DNA of 64,000 bases from Pseudomonas oryzihabitans (GTDB taxonomy: Bacteria > Pseudomonadota > Gammaproteobacteria > Pseudomonadales > Pseudomonadaceae). Where the stretch lies: positions 4,572,001 through 4,636,000 of the forward strand of contig NZ_CP102428.1 in NCBI RefSeq assembly GCF_024652905.1, written 5' to 3'. The notes below the pieces were generated by a model, which worked only from the letters and a program-made list of their open reading frames with translations, made no database searches and was not told where the DNA came from. This document shows positions 16,681 through 25,172 of this stretch, in pieces; position 1 is the first letter of the stretch, and each line of letters opens with the position of its first letter. Both the position numbers and the translations under genes were made by a program.

Positions 16681-16839
16681 GCCGGCCGCCTACCGGCTGA
16701 CCGCCTGGTCATCTGTTACCGCGCATGAGCCACTAAGACTTCATTAAGGTTCGCCCCTCAGGGTAGCGGCTTCCTGTCATTGGAGCCCGCTCATGGCCGC
16801 TCGCCTTCGCTTCCCCTTGCGCTTGCGCAGGGCCCCCTG

Positions 16840-18513
16840 ATGCTGCTCGCGACGTTTTCCCGCCCCCGCGCCACGGGTTGGCGGCACTGGCGCAATCTGC
16901 TGGCCTTGAGCAGCTTGAGTTGCCTGCTGTTGCTGGCCGACGACTTCCTGCAGCAAGGCTTCACCCCCAACAACCGCGCCGAGCTGGAGGCGGGCTATGT
17001 CGCCGCGCTCTGGGTGTTCAGCCTGGCGCTCTGGTTGAGCCATTTGCCACGCCTGGCAGTGGCCATCCTGCTGGGGTTCGCGCTGATGCAGCTGCTGCAG
17101 CTGGGCAACCTCAGCTTTTTCGGCGAGCCGCTCAGCGCCATCGATATCCAGGCTTTACTGGGCGACACCGCCGAGGTGCGCCACACACTCTGGCTCAGCC
17201 TCCCCGAGCACTGGCCAGTGCTCCTCTGCGTGGGCCTGCCCTATGGGCTGCTGATCGCCTTGCATCTCTACCTTCCGAGCCGGGTGCCGCTGCCGGCCAG
17301 TCGCTGGGCGCTGCTGTTGATCGCCGCGGTGCTGCTGTCCAAACCCTATCGCGCCACCTATCGCAACCTCGATGCCTTCGTGCCCAGCCCCAGTCGCAGC
17401 GGCCTGCACAACAGCCTCAATGCCTTTTCCGCCTGGGCGGTGCGCCTGGCCGGGCGTGACGACGTCGTCCTGCCGCCCACCGCCTATGCGCCCTATGGGC
17501 TGGCCCAGGTGCCCAGCACCGCGCGACACGTCTGGCTAGTGGTGGCCGATTCCCTGCGCAGCGATCGGCTGGGCGCCTTTGGTTACGAACGCAATACCAC
17601 CCCTAAGCTTTCGGCCTACCTGGCGGACAATCCCCAGGCGCTGATCCGGCCCGGGGTAGCGGCAGGGGTGGCCACCGACGTCAGTCTGCCCTATCTATTG
17701 AATCCCATCCGCGAGCCGGGCCAGGACCAGCGGTTGCGCAGCGGCGAGATCAATCTGTTTCGCTTCGCTCAGGCCGCCGGCTTTCGCACCCATTGGCTGT
17801 CGTCCCAGGAATCCAAGTTGCTGGCGCACCTGGGCAGTCGCCATCTGGACGTTTCCATCACCCGCGAGGACCATCCGCTGCGCTTTCTGCAGCGCCAGGA
17901 TCGCGCCCTGCTGGAGATCCTCGACGAACAGCAGTGGGCGCCACGCAATTTCGTGGTGCTCAACCTGCGCACCGCGCACCTGCCCTATGCGCAGAACTAT
18001 CGGCACGAGCCCACGTCCGCGCCCTGGCCGGACAGCGGCGCCGAGGGCCAGGCCAATGCCTACGACAATTCCCTGCACTACCTGGATGGCCTGCTCGCCG
18101 AGATTCTCGCCGACTTCGATCGTCTGGACGGCGAGCGCTATCTGATCATCACCGGCGATCATGGCCAGCGGCTGGGGGAGGGGGGGCACTGGGGCCACAA
18201 CGACCTGGTGCCCGAGGTCAGCGATGTCCCAATGATCGTGGTGGCGCGCGATGCCCCGACCGAGGCCCTGGCCGAGCTGCAGGACGAGCGCTGGATCAGT
18301 CACTACGAAGCCGGCAGCTGGCTGGCGGAGCGCCTGGGTACCCGCATCGACAATCCCAATCGCCGCCCGGGCGAGTACTTCGTCCATGGCAAGCTCCTGT
18401 TCAGCGATAACTTCGTGCAGCGCGTCTGCGAATCGCCCACCGGCCTGGTGCACCAGGCGCCGCAGCAACTGAGTAAGTTGCTGCTGGACACCTCGGCGGC
18501 GCCCTGCGGTTAG
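16840..18513 (+). CDS. Membrane sulfatase/phosphoethanolamine-transferase-family protein
   Basis: A 557-residue protein. The N-terminal third (about residues 15-180) contains four or five membrane helices. The rest is a periplasmic alkaline-phosphatase-fold domain with VVADSLRSDRLGAFGYERNT near residue 235, LRTAHLPYAQNY near residue 375 and the metal-ligand motif ITGDHGQRLGEGGHWGHND near residue 440. The layout recalls EptA/CptA and LtaS/MdoB proteins, which transfer phosphoethanolamine or phosphoglycerol to envelope glycans. The exact donor and acceptor are unknown. The start at ATG 16840 leads straight into the cytoplasmic arginine-rich leader. TTG 16780 is an in-frame alternative. Confidence 0.8.
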   Translation: MLLATFSRPRATGWRHWRNLLALSSLSCLLLLADDFLQQGFTPNNRAELEAGYVAALWVFSLALWLSHLPRLAVAILLGFALMQLLQLGNLSFFGEPLSAIDIQALLGDTAEVRHTLWLSLPEHWPVLLCVGLPYGLLIALHLYLPSRVPLPASRWALLLIAAVLLSKPYRATYRNLDAFVPSPSRSGLHNSLNAFSAWAVRLAGRDDVVLPPTAYAPYGLAQVPSTARHVWLVVADSLRSDRLGAFGYERNTTPKLSAYLADNPQALIRPGVAAGVATDVSLPYLLNPIREPGQDQRLRSGEINLFRFAQAAGFRTHWLSSQESKLLAHLGSRHLDVSITREDHPLRFLQRQDRALLEILDEQQWAPRNFVVLNLRTAHLPYAQNYRHEPTSAPWPDSGAEGQANAYDNSLHYLDGLLAEILADFDRLDGERYLIITGDHGQRLGEGGHWGHNDLVPEVSDVPMIVVARDAPTEALAELQDERWISHYEAGSWLAERLGTRIDNPNRRPGEYFVHGKLLFSDNFVQRVCESPTGLVHQAPQQLSKLLLDTSAAPCG

Positions 18514-18592
18514 TGCCGTTGCCGTCTTACCCTCGGCAACGGGGCACCGCTACACTGCCGGCGCCTTTTCACCTCAGTAGCAGGACCTCCTC

Positions 18593-19135
18593 ATGTCTTC
18601 CGCCTCTCCTGTTTCCCGCTATGCGCGCAGCGCCCGCTTGCTGCACTGGCTCATGGCCCTGCTGGTGCTGCTGGCCTATGTGCTGATCACCAACCGCGGC
18701 CAGTTCGAGCGGGGTTCCCTGGAGCGCCAGTGGGTGGTGCTCAGTCATTTCTGGGTCGGTCTGCTGGTCCTGGCGCTGGTCCTGCCGCGACTGCTGGTGC
18801 GCCATCGCCATCCGGTGCCGCCCATCACGCCGCCGCTGGCTGCGGGGCTCGCGCAGGTGAGCCGACTGACCCACTATGCCCTCTATGCCTTTCTGCTGGC
18901 CCAGCCGCTGCTCGGGCTGTTCACCGTCTGGCTGACCATCGGCGCGGTGAAGATTCCTTCCAGCACCTGGGCCTTGCCTTCGCCCTTTCCCGTGGATCCG
19001 GAACTGGCCAAGTCGCTCAAGGGCGTGCACCTCTGGCTCGGCCAGGCCTTCTACTGGGTAATCGGCCTGCACGTGCTGGCCGCGCTCTGGCATCACCTGG
19101 TGCGCAAGGACGACACCCTGAGACGCATGCTCTAG
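18593..19135 (+). CDS. Cytochrome b561
   Basis: A 180-residue four-helix membrane protein of the bacterial b561 family. Heme-ligand histidines are expected in ARLLHWLMALL (helix 1), VLSHFWVGLLVL (helix 2) and the last helix pair GVHLWLGQAFYWVIGLHVLAALWHH. These proteins carry electrons in the inner membrane, with superoxide oxidation shown for E. coli CybB. The family role is known, but the electron partners here are not. The ATG at 18593 has a GGAC/CTCC region upstream and matches the normal family N terminus. It converges on the next gene with a 4-bp overlap. Confidence 0.9.
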   Translation: MSSASPVSRYARSARLLHWLMALLVLLAYVLITNRGQFERGSLERQWVVLSHFWVGLLVLALVLPRLLVRHRHPVPPITPPLAAGLAQVSRLTHYALYAFLLAQPLLGLFTVWLTIGAVKIPSSTWALPSPFPVDPELAKSLKGVHLWLGQAFYWVIGLHVLAALWHHLVRKDDTLRRML

Positions 19136-19968
19136 CGCGGATCGAGGGCGATGATGCGGTCGCGCCCGCCTTCGGCCAGCAGGTAGCCGTCGCCTCGCGG
19201 CAGCAGCGCCTGGGGTGCGCGCAGGAAGGTCAGGATGGCGCGCGGGGCTGACTGGCGATCCCAGAGCAGCAGGCGGGCGCGGTGGGTGGAGTCTTCGCTG
19301 ATCCACAGGCCGCGATGGTCGCAGAGCAGAAAGCTCGGTTCGCGCAGATCGCTCAGCGCCGGCGGATCACGGCCATCGTCGCTCAGCTGGCGCACCAGGC
19401 CACGGGATTTCTCGGTATAGAAGGCACTGCCATCCGGGCAGCGGGTAAAGGACTCCGCCTCGTCCAGGTGGTCGCGCAGCACGGTCAGGCTGCCATCGGC
19501 GGCGTCGTAGCGCAGCAGGCGTCCCTCGCCCTTGCGGTCTTCCACCGCATAGAGGCGCTTGCCTTCGGCCCAGAGGCCCTGGGCGTTGATGCCGATGAAC
19601 AGATCACGACTGCCAGTGGCGTCGAACCAGCGGATCGGATGGGTGCCGCCTTCCTGGCTGTAGGCGAAACCCTCTTGGTAGGGCACCAAGCCATCGGGCT
19701 TGTACAGGCCCGCGCTGAGCACGCTGCGCCGGCCCTGGGCATCGATGCGCAGCAGGCGACCCTTGCCGTCCTTGAGTTCTTCCGCGGTGAGCAGGGCGTC
19801 GCCCTGCCAGGCCAGGGCGCTGGCCTTGGCGATATCGGCATGGGCCACTTCGTAGCGCCAGCCAGGCGCGGCCTGGGCCGGCCAGAAGCGTTGCCAGGCG
19901 AGAAAGCCCAAGGCTGCCAGTAGCAGGGCGACCAGGACGAGGAGGGCGCTACGCCACAGCGGGGCCAT
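19132..19968 (-). CDS. Membrane-anchored beta-propeller-like hypothetical protein
   Basis: A 278-residue protein with an N-terminal hydrophobic anchor (about residues 6-24, LLVLVALLLAALGFLAW) and a periplasmic body. The body is made of repeating beta-strand units with recurring DG/G-R-L-L/Y motifs (GRLLRIDAQG, GRLLRYDAADGS, GLVRQLSDDGRD, GYLLAEGGRDRIIALD), consistent with a six-bladed SMP-30/NHL-like propeller. No catalytic motif is obvious. Its ATG overlaps the mntP stop codon by one base on the same strand, so it is the second gene of the mntP transcript and may come under the manganese riboswitch. Confidence 0.65.
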   Translation of the reverse strand: MAPLWRSALLVLVALLLAALGFLAWQRFWPAQAAPGWRYEVAHADIAKASALAWQGDALLTAEELKDGKGRLLRIDAQGRRSVLSAGLYKPDGLVPYQEGFAYSQEGGTHPIRWFDATGSRDLFIGINAQGLWAEGKRLYAVEDRKGEGRLLRYDAADGSLTVLRDHLDEAESFTRCPDGSAFYTEKSRGLVRQLSDDGRDPPALSDLREPSFLLCDHRGLWISEDSTHRARLLLWDRQSAPRAILTFLRAPQALLPRGDGYLLAEGGRDRIIALDPR

Positions 19969-20540
19969 CAGGCGGCGACAGCGGCCAGGTGTTCATGGAG
20001 GATGGCCGCGCCGATCACGATCAGCACCACGCCGCCGAGCATCTCCGCGCGCTTGCCCACAAGATTGCCCATCACCCGGCCCAGCATCACCCCGGTGGTG
20101 ACCATGACCATGGTGGCGAGCCCGATGGCCAGGGCGGCGGTAATGATGTTGACGTCGATGAAGGCCAGGCCCACGCCCACGGCGAGGGCGTCGATGCTGG
20201 TGGCCACGGCGGTCAGGGCGAGCAGCAGGAAGGAGTGCTGGCGGGGCTTCTCGGCTTCGGCTTCGGGCGCGCCGAAGCCGGCCCAGATCATGCGCAGGCC
20301 AAGCACGGTGAGCAGGGTGAAGGCGATCCAGTGATCCCAGGGCTGGACGTACTGCGCGGCGGTCAGGCCGATGGCCCAGCCGATCACCGGGGTGATGGCT
20401 TCGATGACGCCAAAGATGGCGCCGGTGCGCAGGGCTTCACGCAGGCAGGGCTTGTGCAGGCTGGCACCCTTGCCGACGGCGGCGGCAAAGGCATCGGTGG
20501 ACATGGCGAAGGCCAGGAACATCAGGGAAGCGGGGTTCAT
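19968..20540 (-). CDS. mntP: Manganese efflux pump MntP
   Basis: A 190-residue, six-helix membrane protein. It has the duplicated MntP signature: [18 protein letters not shown] in helix 1 and [18 protein letters not shown] in helix 4, with the conserved Asp residues that bind Mn2+. It exports excess Mn2+. ATG 20540 is used because [18 protein letters not shown] is the standard N terminus. The longer frame to 20681 would be read through the leader RNA. The leader carries a clear yybP-ykoY manganese riboswitch, which independently supports the function. Confidence 0.95.
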   Translation of the reverse strand: MNPASLMFLAFAMSTDAFAAAVGKGASLHKPCLREALRTGAIFGVIEAITPVIGWAIGLTAAQYVQPWDHWIAFTLLTVLGLRMIWAGFGAPEAEAEKPRQHSFLLLALTAVATSIDALAVGVGLAFIDVNIITAALAIGLATMVMVTTGVMLGRVMGNLVGKRAEMLGGVVLIVIGAAILHEHLAAVAA

Positions 20541-20603
20541 CGTCACAGCGCCGACCGGGCTCGATCCACAAGACACCCCCGCACGCCCGGCATGGCGCGG
20601 TGA

Positions 20604-20712
20604 TGCCTCTGGTCTCGCCAACCCTGACCGGCTGTCCTGACCACGGCGGTTGCCGAGTATGTTGATCAGAACGCTTTCCACCGCAGTGGAAGCAGGCTAC
20701 TCCCCAAAGAGG
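20604..20712 (-). ncRNA. yybP-ykoY manganese riboswitch in the mntP leader
   Basis: Read on the minus strand, the leader contains the conserved blocks in order: GGGGAGTAGC, then CAACATACTCGG, then GGCGAGACC, with paired segments between them. These are the core L1 and L3 loop blocks of the Mn2+-sensing yybP-ykoY class, which is commonly found upstream of mntP. It lies 64 bases before the mntP start. Mn2+ binding would raise mntP expression. Confidence 0.88.
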
Positions 20713-21096
20713 CCGCCACCTTACCCATCCGGATAGAGAAAGTCTATCTTGTAGATAGTTCTAATATATATAGCCTTGGCTAAATTCCTGCTGCCAATTC
20801 GATCGCGCGGATGCGCCGGGAGGCCTGCAAGGCCCGCCATAACTGGATCGCGGCCACAGCATAGGCTGCCGGGACGACCGCGGGCGGCGGACAGGCGTGT
20901 CGTCTGGTGACCGCCGGAGGTCGCCGGTGGAAGCCGACCAGAAGGTAGGCGGCCTCTTTGCCATCCGCAGCCTAGGGCGGATGAGTCCGAGCGGTCTGCT
21001 GCAAGGCCTGGGTGCGGACACCTTCGCTTGCCAACGCAGGAGCTGTCGCCGCCGCTCTCAATGATGGCGCTCTGCCGTCCCCGTTTCGTCATGCCG
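20713..21096. other. Intergenic stretch between mntP leader and Pho box, no gene seen
   Basis: Minus-strand open frames crossing this stretch are rich in Arg, Pro and Ser with unbiased codons and look like chance. An A+T-rich patch (AGTCTATCTTGTAGATAGTTCTAATATATA, split by dyad AACTATC/GATAGTT) at about 20741-20770 could hold the mntP promoter. Nothing else is recognisable. Confidence 0.4.
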
Positions 21097-21114
21097 CTGA
21101 CACTTAATTGTCAC
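21097..21114 (+). promoter_or_regulatory. Pho box upstream of pstS
   Basis: CTGACAC-TTAA-TTGTCAC consists of two 7-bp half-sites spaced by 4 bp, close to the PhoB-binding consensus (CTGTCAC type repeats). It lies 49 bases before the pstS start, where PhoB would replace a -35 element under phosphate starvation. Confidence 0.75.
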
Positions 21115-21162
21115 ATTTCGGCAATAGCCTAGCGCCAGCCCTCACTAGGTAATGGAGCCACC

Positions 21163-22176
21163 ATGAAACGCACGTTCAGCCTCTCTCTGTTGTTGTCGGC
21201 CTTTTGCCTGAGCACCGCCGCTCACGCCGTGGATGTCACAGGCGCCGGCTCGAGCTTCGTCTTCCCCGTTCTGTCGAAGTGGTCGCAAGGCTTCAGCGAG
21301 AAGACTGGCAACCGTATCAACTACCAGTCCATTGGCTCCGGCGGCGGCATTGCCCAGATCAAGGCCGGCACCGTGGACTTCGGCGCCACCGACGCCCCCA
21401 TGAGCACCGACGACCTGCAGAAGGGTGGCCTGGGCCAGTTCCCGACCATCATTGGCGGCATCGTTCCGGTCGTCAACGTGGAAGGCATCGAGCCCGGCAA
21501 GCTGAAGCTCGACGGCCCGACCATGGCCAAGATCTTCATGGGTGAGATCAAGACCTGGAACGACCCGGCCATCGCCGCGCTGAACCCCGGCCTGAAGCTG
21601 CCTGAGGGCGCCATCACCGTGGTGCGTCGTTCCGACGGCTCGGGTACCTCCTACAACTTCACCAACTACCTGGCCAAGGTCAGCCCGGAGTGGAAGGAGA
21701 AGTTCAACTTCGGCACCACTGTCAACTGGCCGGTTGGTGTGGGTGGCAAGGGTAACGAGGGTATCGCCGCCTACGTGAAGCAGATCAAGGGCTCCATCGG
21801 CTACGTCGAGTACGCCTATGCGCTGACCAACAAGATGTCCCATGTGCAGCTGAAGAACGCCGCCGGCAACTTCGTGCAGCCCGACGCCAAGAGCTTCCAG
21901 GCCGCCGCCGCCACCGCCGACTGGAAGAGCGCCAAGGACTTCAACCTGCTGATGACCAACGCCCCGGGCGCCGATGCCTGGCCGATCACCGCCACCACCT
22001 GGATCGTGATGTACAAGGAACCCAAGAACGAAGAGCGCAGCAAGGTCGCCTTCGACTTCTTCAAGTGGTCCCTGGAGCATGGCCAGAAGGATGCCGCGGC
22101 CCTGGATTACGTCCCGGTCCCGGATGCCCTGGTCAAGCAGATCGAAGGCTACTGGGCGTCCGACTTCAAGAAGTAA
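21163..22176 (+). CDS. pstS: Phosphate ABC transporter substrate-binding protein PstS
   Basis: A 337-residue periplasmic protein with a signal peptide (residues 1-22, cleavage after STAAHA). Phosphate-binding loops are present: TGAGSSFVFPV near residue 26, GSGGGIAQIKAGTVDFGATDAPM, and RRSDGSGTSYNFTNYL near residue 155. It captures inorganic phosphate for the PstCAB importer. It is the first gene of a pstSCAB cluster under a Pho box. A stem-loop after the stop codon could reduce read-through so that PstS is made in excess over the membrane parts. Confidence 0.96.
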   Translation: MKRTFSLSLLLSAFCLSTAAHAVDVTGAGSSFVFPVLSKWSQGFSEKTGNRINYQSIGSGGGIAQIKAGTVDFGATDAPMSTDDLQKGGLGQFPTIIGGIVPVVNVEGIEPGKLKLDGPTMAKIFMGEIKTWNDPAIAALNPGLKLPEGAITVVRRSDGSGTSYNFTNYLAKVSPEWKEKFNFGTTVNWPVGVGGKGNEGIAAYVKQIKGSIGYVEYAYALTNKMSHVQLKNAAGNFVQPDAKSFQAAAATADWKSAKDFNLLMTNAPGADAWPITATTWIVMYKEPKNEERSKVAFDFFKWSLEHGQKDAAALDYVPVPDALVKQIEGYWASDFKK

Positions 22177-22190
22177 ACACGCCTGTCCCG

Positions 22191-22222
22191 CCGCCTGGAT
22201 CCCCTGGGGTCCAGGCGGTTTC
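22191..22222 (+). terminator. Stem-loop between pstS and pstC (attenuating terminator)
   Basis: CCGCCTGGATCC pairs with GGGTCCAGGCGG with a short loop, followed by TTT then C/G. The stem is strong but the T-run is short, as expected for a partial terminator or mRNA stabiliser between a highly expressed binding protein and its permease genes. Confidence 0.6.
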
Positions 22223-22252
22223 GCGCGTCCTTCCAGGTAGACGGAAAGCTCC

Positions 22253-23227
22253 ATGACCGACCAGACCCTGCCCCTCTCCGCCGCTCAGGAACAGCGCATC
22301 CGCCGGGATACCCGCGCCGATGTCTGGTTCCGGCGGCTCCTGTTTTCCGCCGCGCTGCTGGTACTGCTGGTACTGGTCGGCGCCGCCGCGTCCACCCTCT
22401 GGGGCGGTCGCCACGCCTTCATGACCTTTGGCCTGGACTTCATCACCTCGGCCGAATGGGATGTCGGGGCCGAGAAGTTCGGCGCCCTGGTGCCCATCTA
22501 CGGCACCCTGATGACCTCCTTCATCGCCCTGCTGCTGGCCGTGCCTACCGCCTTCGGCATCGCCCTGTTCCTCTCCGAGATCGCCCCTACCTGGCTGCGC
22601 GGTCCGGTGGCCACGGCGGTGGAACTGCTGGCCGGTATCCCTTCGATCATCTACGGCATGTGGGGCCTGTTCGTCTTCGGCCCCTTCATGGCCGCGCACA
22701 TCTCGCCCTTCATCAACGACTACCTCGGCGCCATCCCGGTGATCGGCGTGCTGTTCCAGGGACCGCCGCTGGGCATCGGCATGCTGACCGCCGGCATCAT
22801 CCTGGCGATCATGATCCTGCCCTTCATCACCTCGGTGATGTACGAGGTTTTCCGCAGCGTGCCGGCCCAGCTCAAGGAATCGGCCTATGCGCTGGGGTCC
22901 ACCACCTGGGAAGTCTGCTGGGACATCGTGCTGCCCTACACCCGCTCGGCGGTGGTCGGCGGCGCCTTCCTCGGCCTGGGTCGCGCCCTGGGCGAGACCA
23001 TGGCGGTGACCTTCGTGCTGGGCAACGCCCACCAGTTCTCCCTCTCGCTGATGATGCCGAGCAGTTCCATCGCCTCGGTGATCGCCAACGAATTCAACGA
23101 GGCCTACACCGATCTGCACCGCTCTTCGCTGATCGCCCTGGGCTTTTTGCTGTTCGTGGTGACCTTCTTCGTGCTGCTGGCGGCACGGCTGATGCTGACG
23201 CAACTGTCGCGCAAGGCAGGTAACTGA
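22253..23227 (+). CDS. pstC: Phosphate ABC transporter permease PstC
   Basis: A 324-residue inner-membrane protein with about six to seven helices. The first helix follows a cytoplasmic lead with RRDTRADVWFRRLL. The permease EAA-type loop reads VPAQLKESAYALGSTTWEVCWDIVLP near residue 205, and GAFLGLGRALGETMAVTFVLGN is the family-typical following segment. It forms the phosphate channel with PstA. Its ATG at 22253 is 76 bases after pstS, and the stop overlaps the pstA start by one base. Confidence 0.95.
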   Translation: MTDQTLPLSAAQEQRIRRDTRADVWFRRLLFSAALLVLLVLVGAAASTLWGGRHAFMTFGLDFITSAEWDVGAEKFGALVPIYGTLMTSFIALLLAVPTAFGIALFLSEIAPTWLRGPVATAVELLAGIPSIIYGMWGLFVFGPFMAAHISPFINDYLGAIPVIGVLFQGPPLGIGMLTAGIILAIMILPFITSVMYEVFRSVPAQLKESAYALGSTTWEVCWDIVLPYTRSAVVGGAFLGLGRALGETMAVTFVLGNAHQFSLSLMMPSSSIASVIANEFNEAYTDLHRSSLIALGFLLFVVTFFVLLAARLMLTQLSRKAGN

Positions 23228-24102
23228 TGCACATCGACGCCTATCTCTATCGCAAGCGGCGGATCAAGAACGGCATCGCGCTGATCTTTGGCAGCGCCGC
23301 CGCCGTGCTCGGCCTGGGTTTCCTGGCCTGGATCCTTGGCACCACCCTGATCAAGGGCGTCAGCGCCCTGAGCCCGGCCATCTTCGTCGAGATGACGCCG
23401 CCACCCGGCGCCGCCGACGGCGGTCTGGCCAACGCCCTGTTCGGCAGCGTGCTGATCACCCTGCTGGCGACCGCCATCGGTGCACCCATCGGCATCCTCG
23501 CCGGCCTCTGGCTGGCCGAATACGCCCGCCACTCCAAACTCGGCCTGGTGGTGCGTTTCGTCAACGACATCCTCTTGTCGGCGCCGTCCATCGTCATCGG
23601 CCTGTTCATCTACACCGCCGTGGTGGTGACGCTGAACCAGTACTCCGGTGGCAGCCTGGGCTTTTCCGGCTTTGCCGGCTCCCTGGCGCTGGCCATGCTG
23701 GTGGTGCCGGTGGTGACCCGTACCACCGACGAGATGATGCAGCTGCAGCCGCCGGCCATGCGCGAAGCGGCCCTGGCCCTGGGCATCCCCCAGTGGAAGG
23801 TGACCCTGCAGATCCTGCTGCGTGCCTCCCGCGCCGGCGTGGTGACCGGGGTGCTGCTGTCGATCGCCCGCATCACCGGCGAGACCGCACCGCTGCTGTT
23901 CACCGCCTTCGGCAACCAGTACTGGAACGCCGACGTGCTCAAGCCCATGGCTACCGTGCCGGTGACCATCTTCCAGTTCGCCATGAGTCCGTTCGAGAAC
24001 TGGCAGCACCTGGCCTGGGCCGGCGCCCTGCTGCTGACGCTGTTCGTGCTGTTCCTGAACCTCTCCTCTCGCTTCTTCTTTCGTAACCGGGATTCCAAGT
24101 GA
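23227..24102 (+). CDS. pstA: Phosphate ABC transporter permease PstA
   Basis: A 291-residue permease with six membrane helices. Its EAA loop is [29 protein letters not shown] near residue 178, followed by [28 protein letters not shown]. It starts [15 protein letters not shown] after a short cytoplasmic lead, as in other PstA proteins. It shares one base with pstC upstream and overlaps the pstB frame by 4 bp if the GTG start is used, so PstC, PstA and PstB should be translationally coupled. Confidence 0.95.
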   Translation: MHIDAYLYRKRRIKNGIALIFGSAAAVLGLGFLAWILGTTLIKGVSALSPAIFVEMTPPPGAADGGLANALFGSVLITLLATAIGAPIGILAGLWLAEYARHSKLGLVVRFVNDILLSAPSIVIGLFIYTAVVVTLNQYSGGSLGFSGFAGSLALAMLVVPVVTRTTDEMMQLQPPAMREAALALGIPQWKVTLQILLRASRAGVVTGVLLSIARITGETAPLLFTAFGNQYWNADVLKPMATVPVTIFQFAMSPFENWQHLAWAGALLLTLFVLFLNLSSRFFFRNRDSK

Positions 24103-24872
24103 CTACCATGCAGACGCAGATACCGGAACTGCAGGCGCGCGACGTCGGCTTCCGTTACAAGGGCCACCAGGCGCTCAAGTCGATCAACCTGGACATCGCG
24201 GCCAAGCAGATCACCGCCATCATCGGCCCGTCCGGATGCGGCAAGTCCACGCTGCTGCGCATCTTCAACCGCATCTACTCGGAATACCCGGGGCTGGAAG
24301 CGACCGGCGAGATCCTCATGGACGGGGAGAACATCCTCGATCCGAAGTACTCGCTGAGTCGCCTGCGCAGCACCATCGGCATGGTGTTCCAAAAGCCGGT
24401 ACCGTTCCCCATGTCCATCGCCGACAACGTCGCCTATGGCATTCGCCACCACGAGCGCCTGTCCCGGGTGGAGCTGCAGGATCGGGTCGAGCAGGCCCTG
24501 CGTGGCGCGGCGCTGTGGGATGAGGTCAAGGACAAGCTCAATCAGAGCGCCCTGGGGCTCTCCGGCGGTCAGCAGCAGCGCCTGTGCATCGCCCGTACCA
24601 TCGCCCTGCGTCCGCGGGTGCTGCTGCTGGACGAGCCGACCTCGGCCCTGGACCCCATCTCCACCGCGCGCATCGAGCAACTCCTGGCCGAACTCAAGCA
24701 GGAGTTCACCGTGGTCATCGTCACCCACAACATGCAGCAGGCGGCGCGTTGCTCCGACGTCACCGCCTTCATGTACCTGGGCGAGCTGATCGAAGTGGAC
24801 AAGACCGACAAGATCTTCACCAAGCCGGACAAGAAGCAGACCGAGGACTACATCACCGGTCGCTTCGGCTGA
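24099..24872 (+). CDS. pstB: Phosphate ABC transporter ATP-binding protein PstB
   Basis: A 257-residue ABC ATPase. Walker A is [17 protein letters not shown] near residue 45, followed by the PstB-specific stretch [21 protein letters not shown]. The signature is [19 protein letters not shown], Walker B is [13 protein letters not shown], and the switch histidine is in [16 protein letters not shown] 24099 overlaps the pstA stop and sits at good spacing from a CCGGGA site. ATG 24108 is an alternative three codons in. The operon closes with a terminator and has no phoU, which often follows pstB in other genomes. Confidence 0.95.
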   Translation: MTTMQTQIPELQARDVGFRYKGHQALKSINLDIAAKQITAIIGPSGCGKSTLLRIFNRIYSEYPGLEATGEILMDGENILDPKYSLSRLRSTIGMVFQKPVPFPMSIADNVAYGIRHHERLSRVELQDRVEQALRGAALWDEVKDKLNQSALGLSGGQQQRLCIARTIALRPRVLLLDEPTSALDPISTARIEQLLAELKQEFTVVIVTHNMQQAARCSDVTAFMYLGELIEVDKTDKIFTKPDKKQTEDYITGRFG

Positions 24873-24903
24873 AAATCTCGCCGGATCTCGCCAGATCTCG
24901 CAA

Positions 24904-24928
24904 GGCCACTCCCTGGAGTGGCCTTTTT
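24904..24928 (+). terminator. Rho-independent terminator after pstB
   Basis: GGCCACTC and GAGTGGCC pair around a 4-base loop and are followed by five T. It lies 32 bases past the pstB stop codon. Confidence 0.88.
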
Positions 24929-25172
24929 CATGGGCGGCTGAAAAGCGGCGAGCCAGGGCCTCTAGTCGTCCTCATCCTTCCCGGTCCGCAGCGGAGCCGT
25001 TCGGAGCGGATGAATCTTTGGTTAAATTTTGCTTTAGATTCAGTGACTTGAATTAAAACCTTTATGTTCCTGCAAGCAAAACGACATCTCTTCTGCCGAG
25101 ACTGACCCAGCTTTGTGACGGGCTGCACCGCCAGCCACTACCACCTGGATTGTCTTGAAAGGAGATCTGCCG

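Noticed and set aside
20721-21092. A 123-codon minus-strand frame between mntP and pstS
   Set aside because: Unbiased codons and a Ser/Arg/Gly-rich, featureless product. It lies in the upstream part of the mntP leader region without a ribosome binding site.
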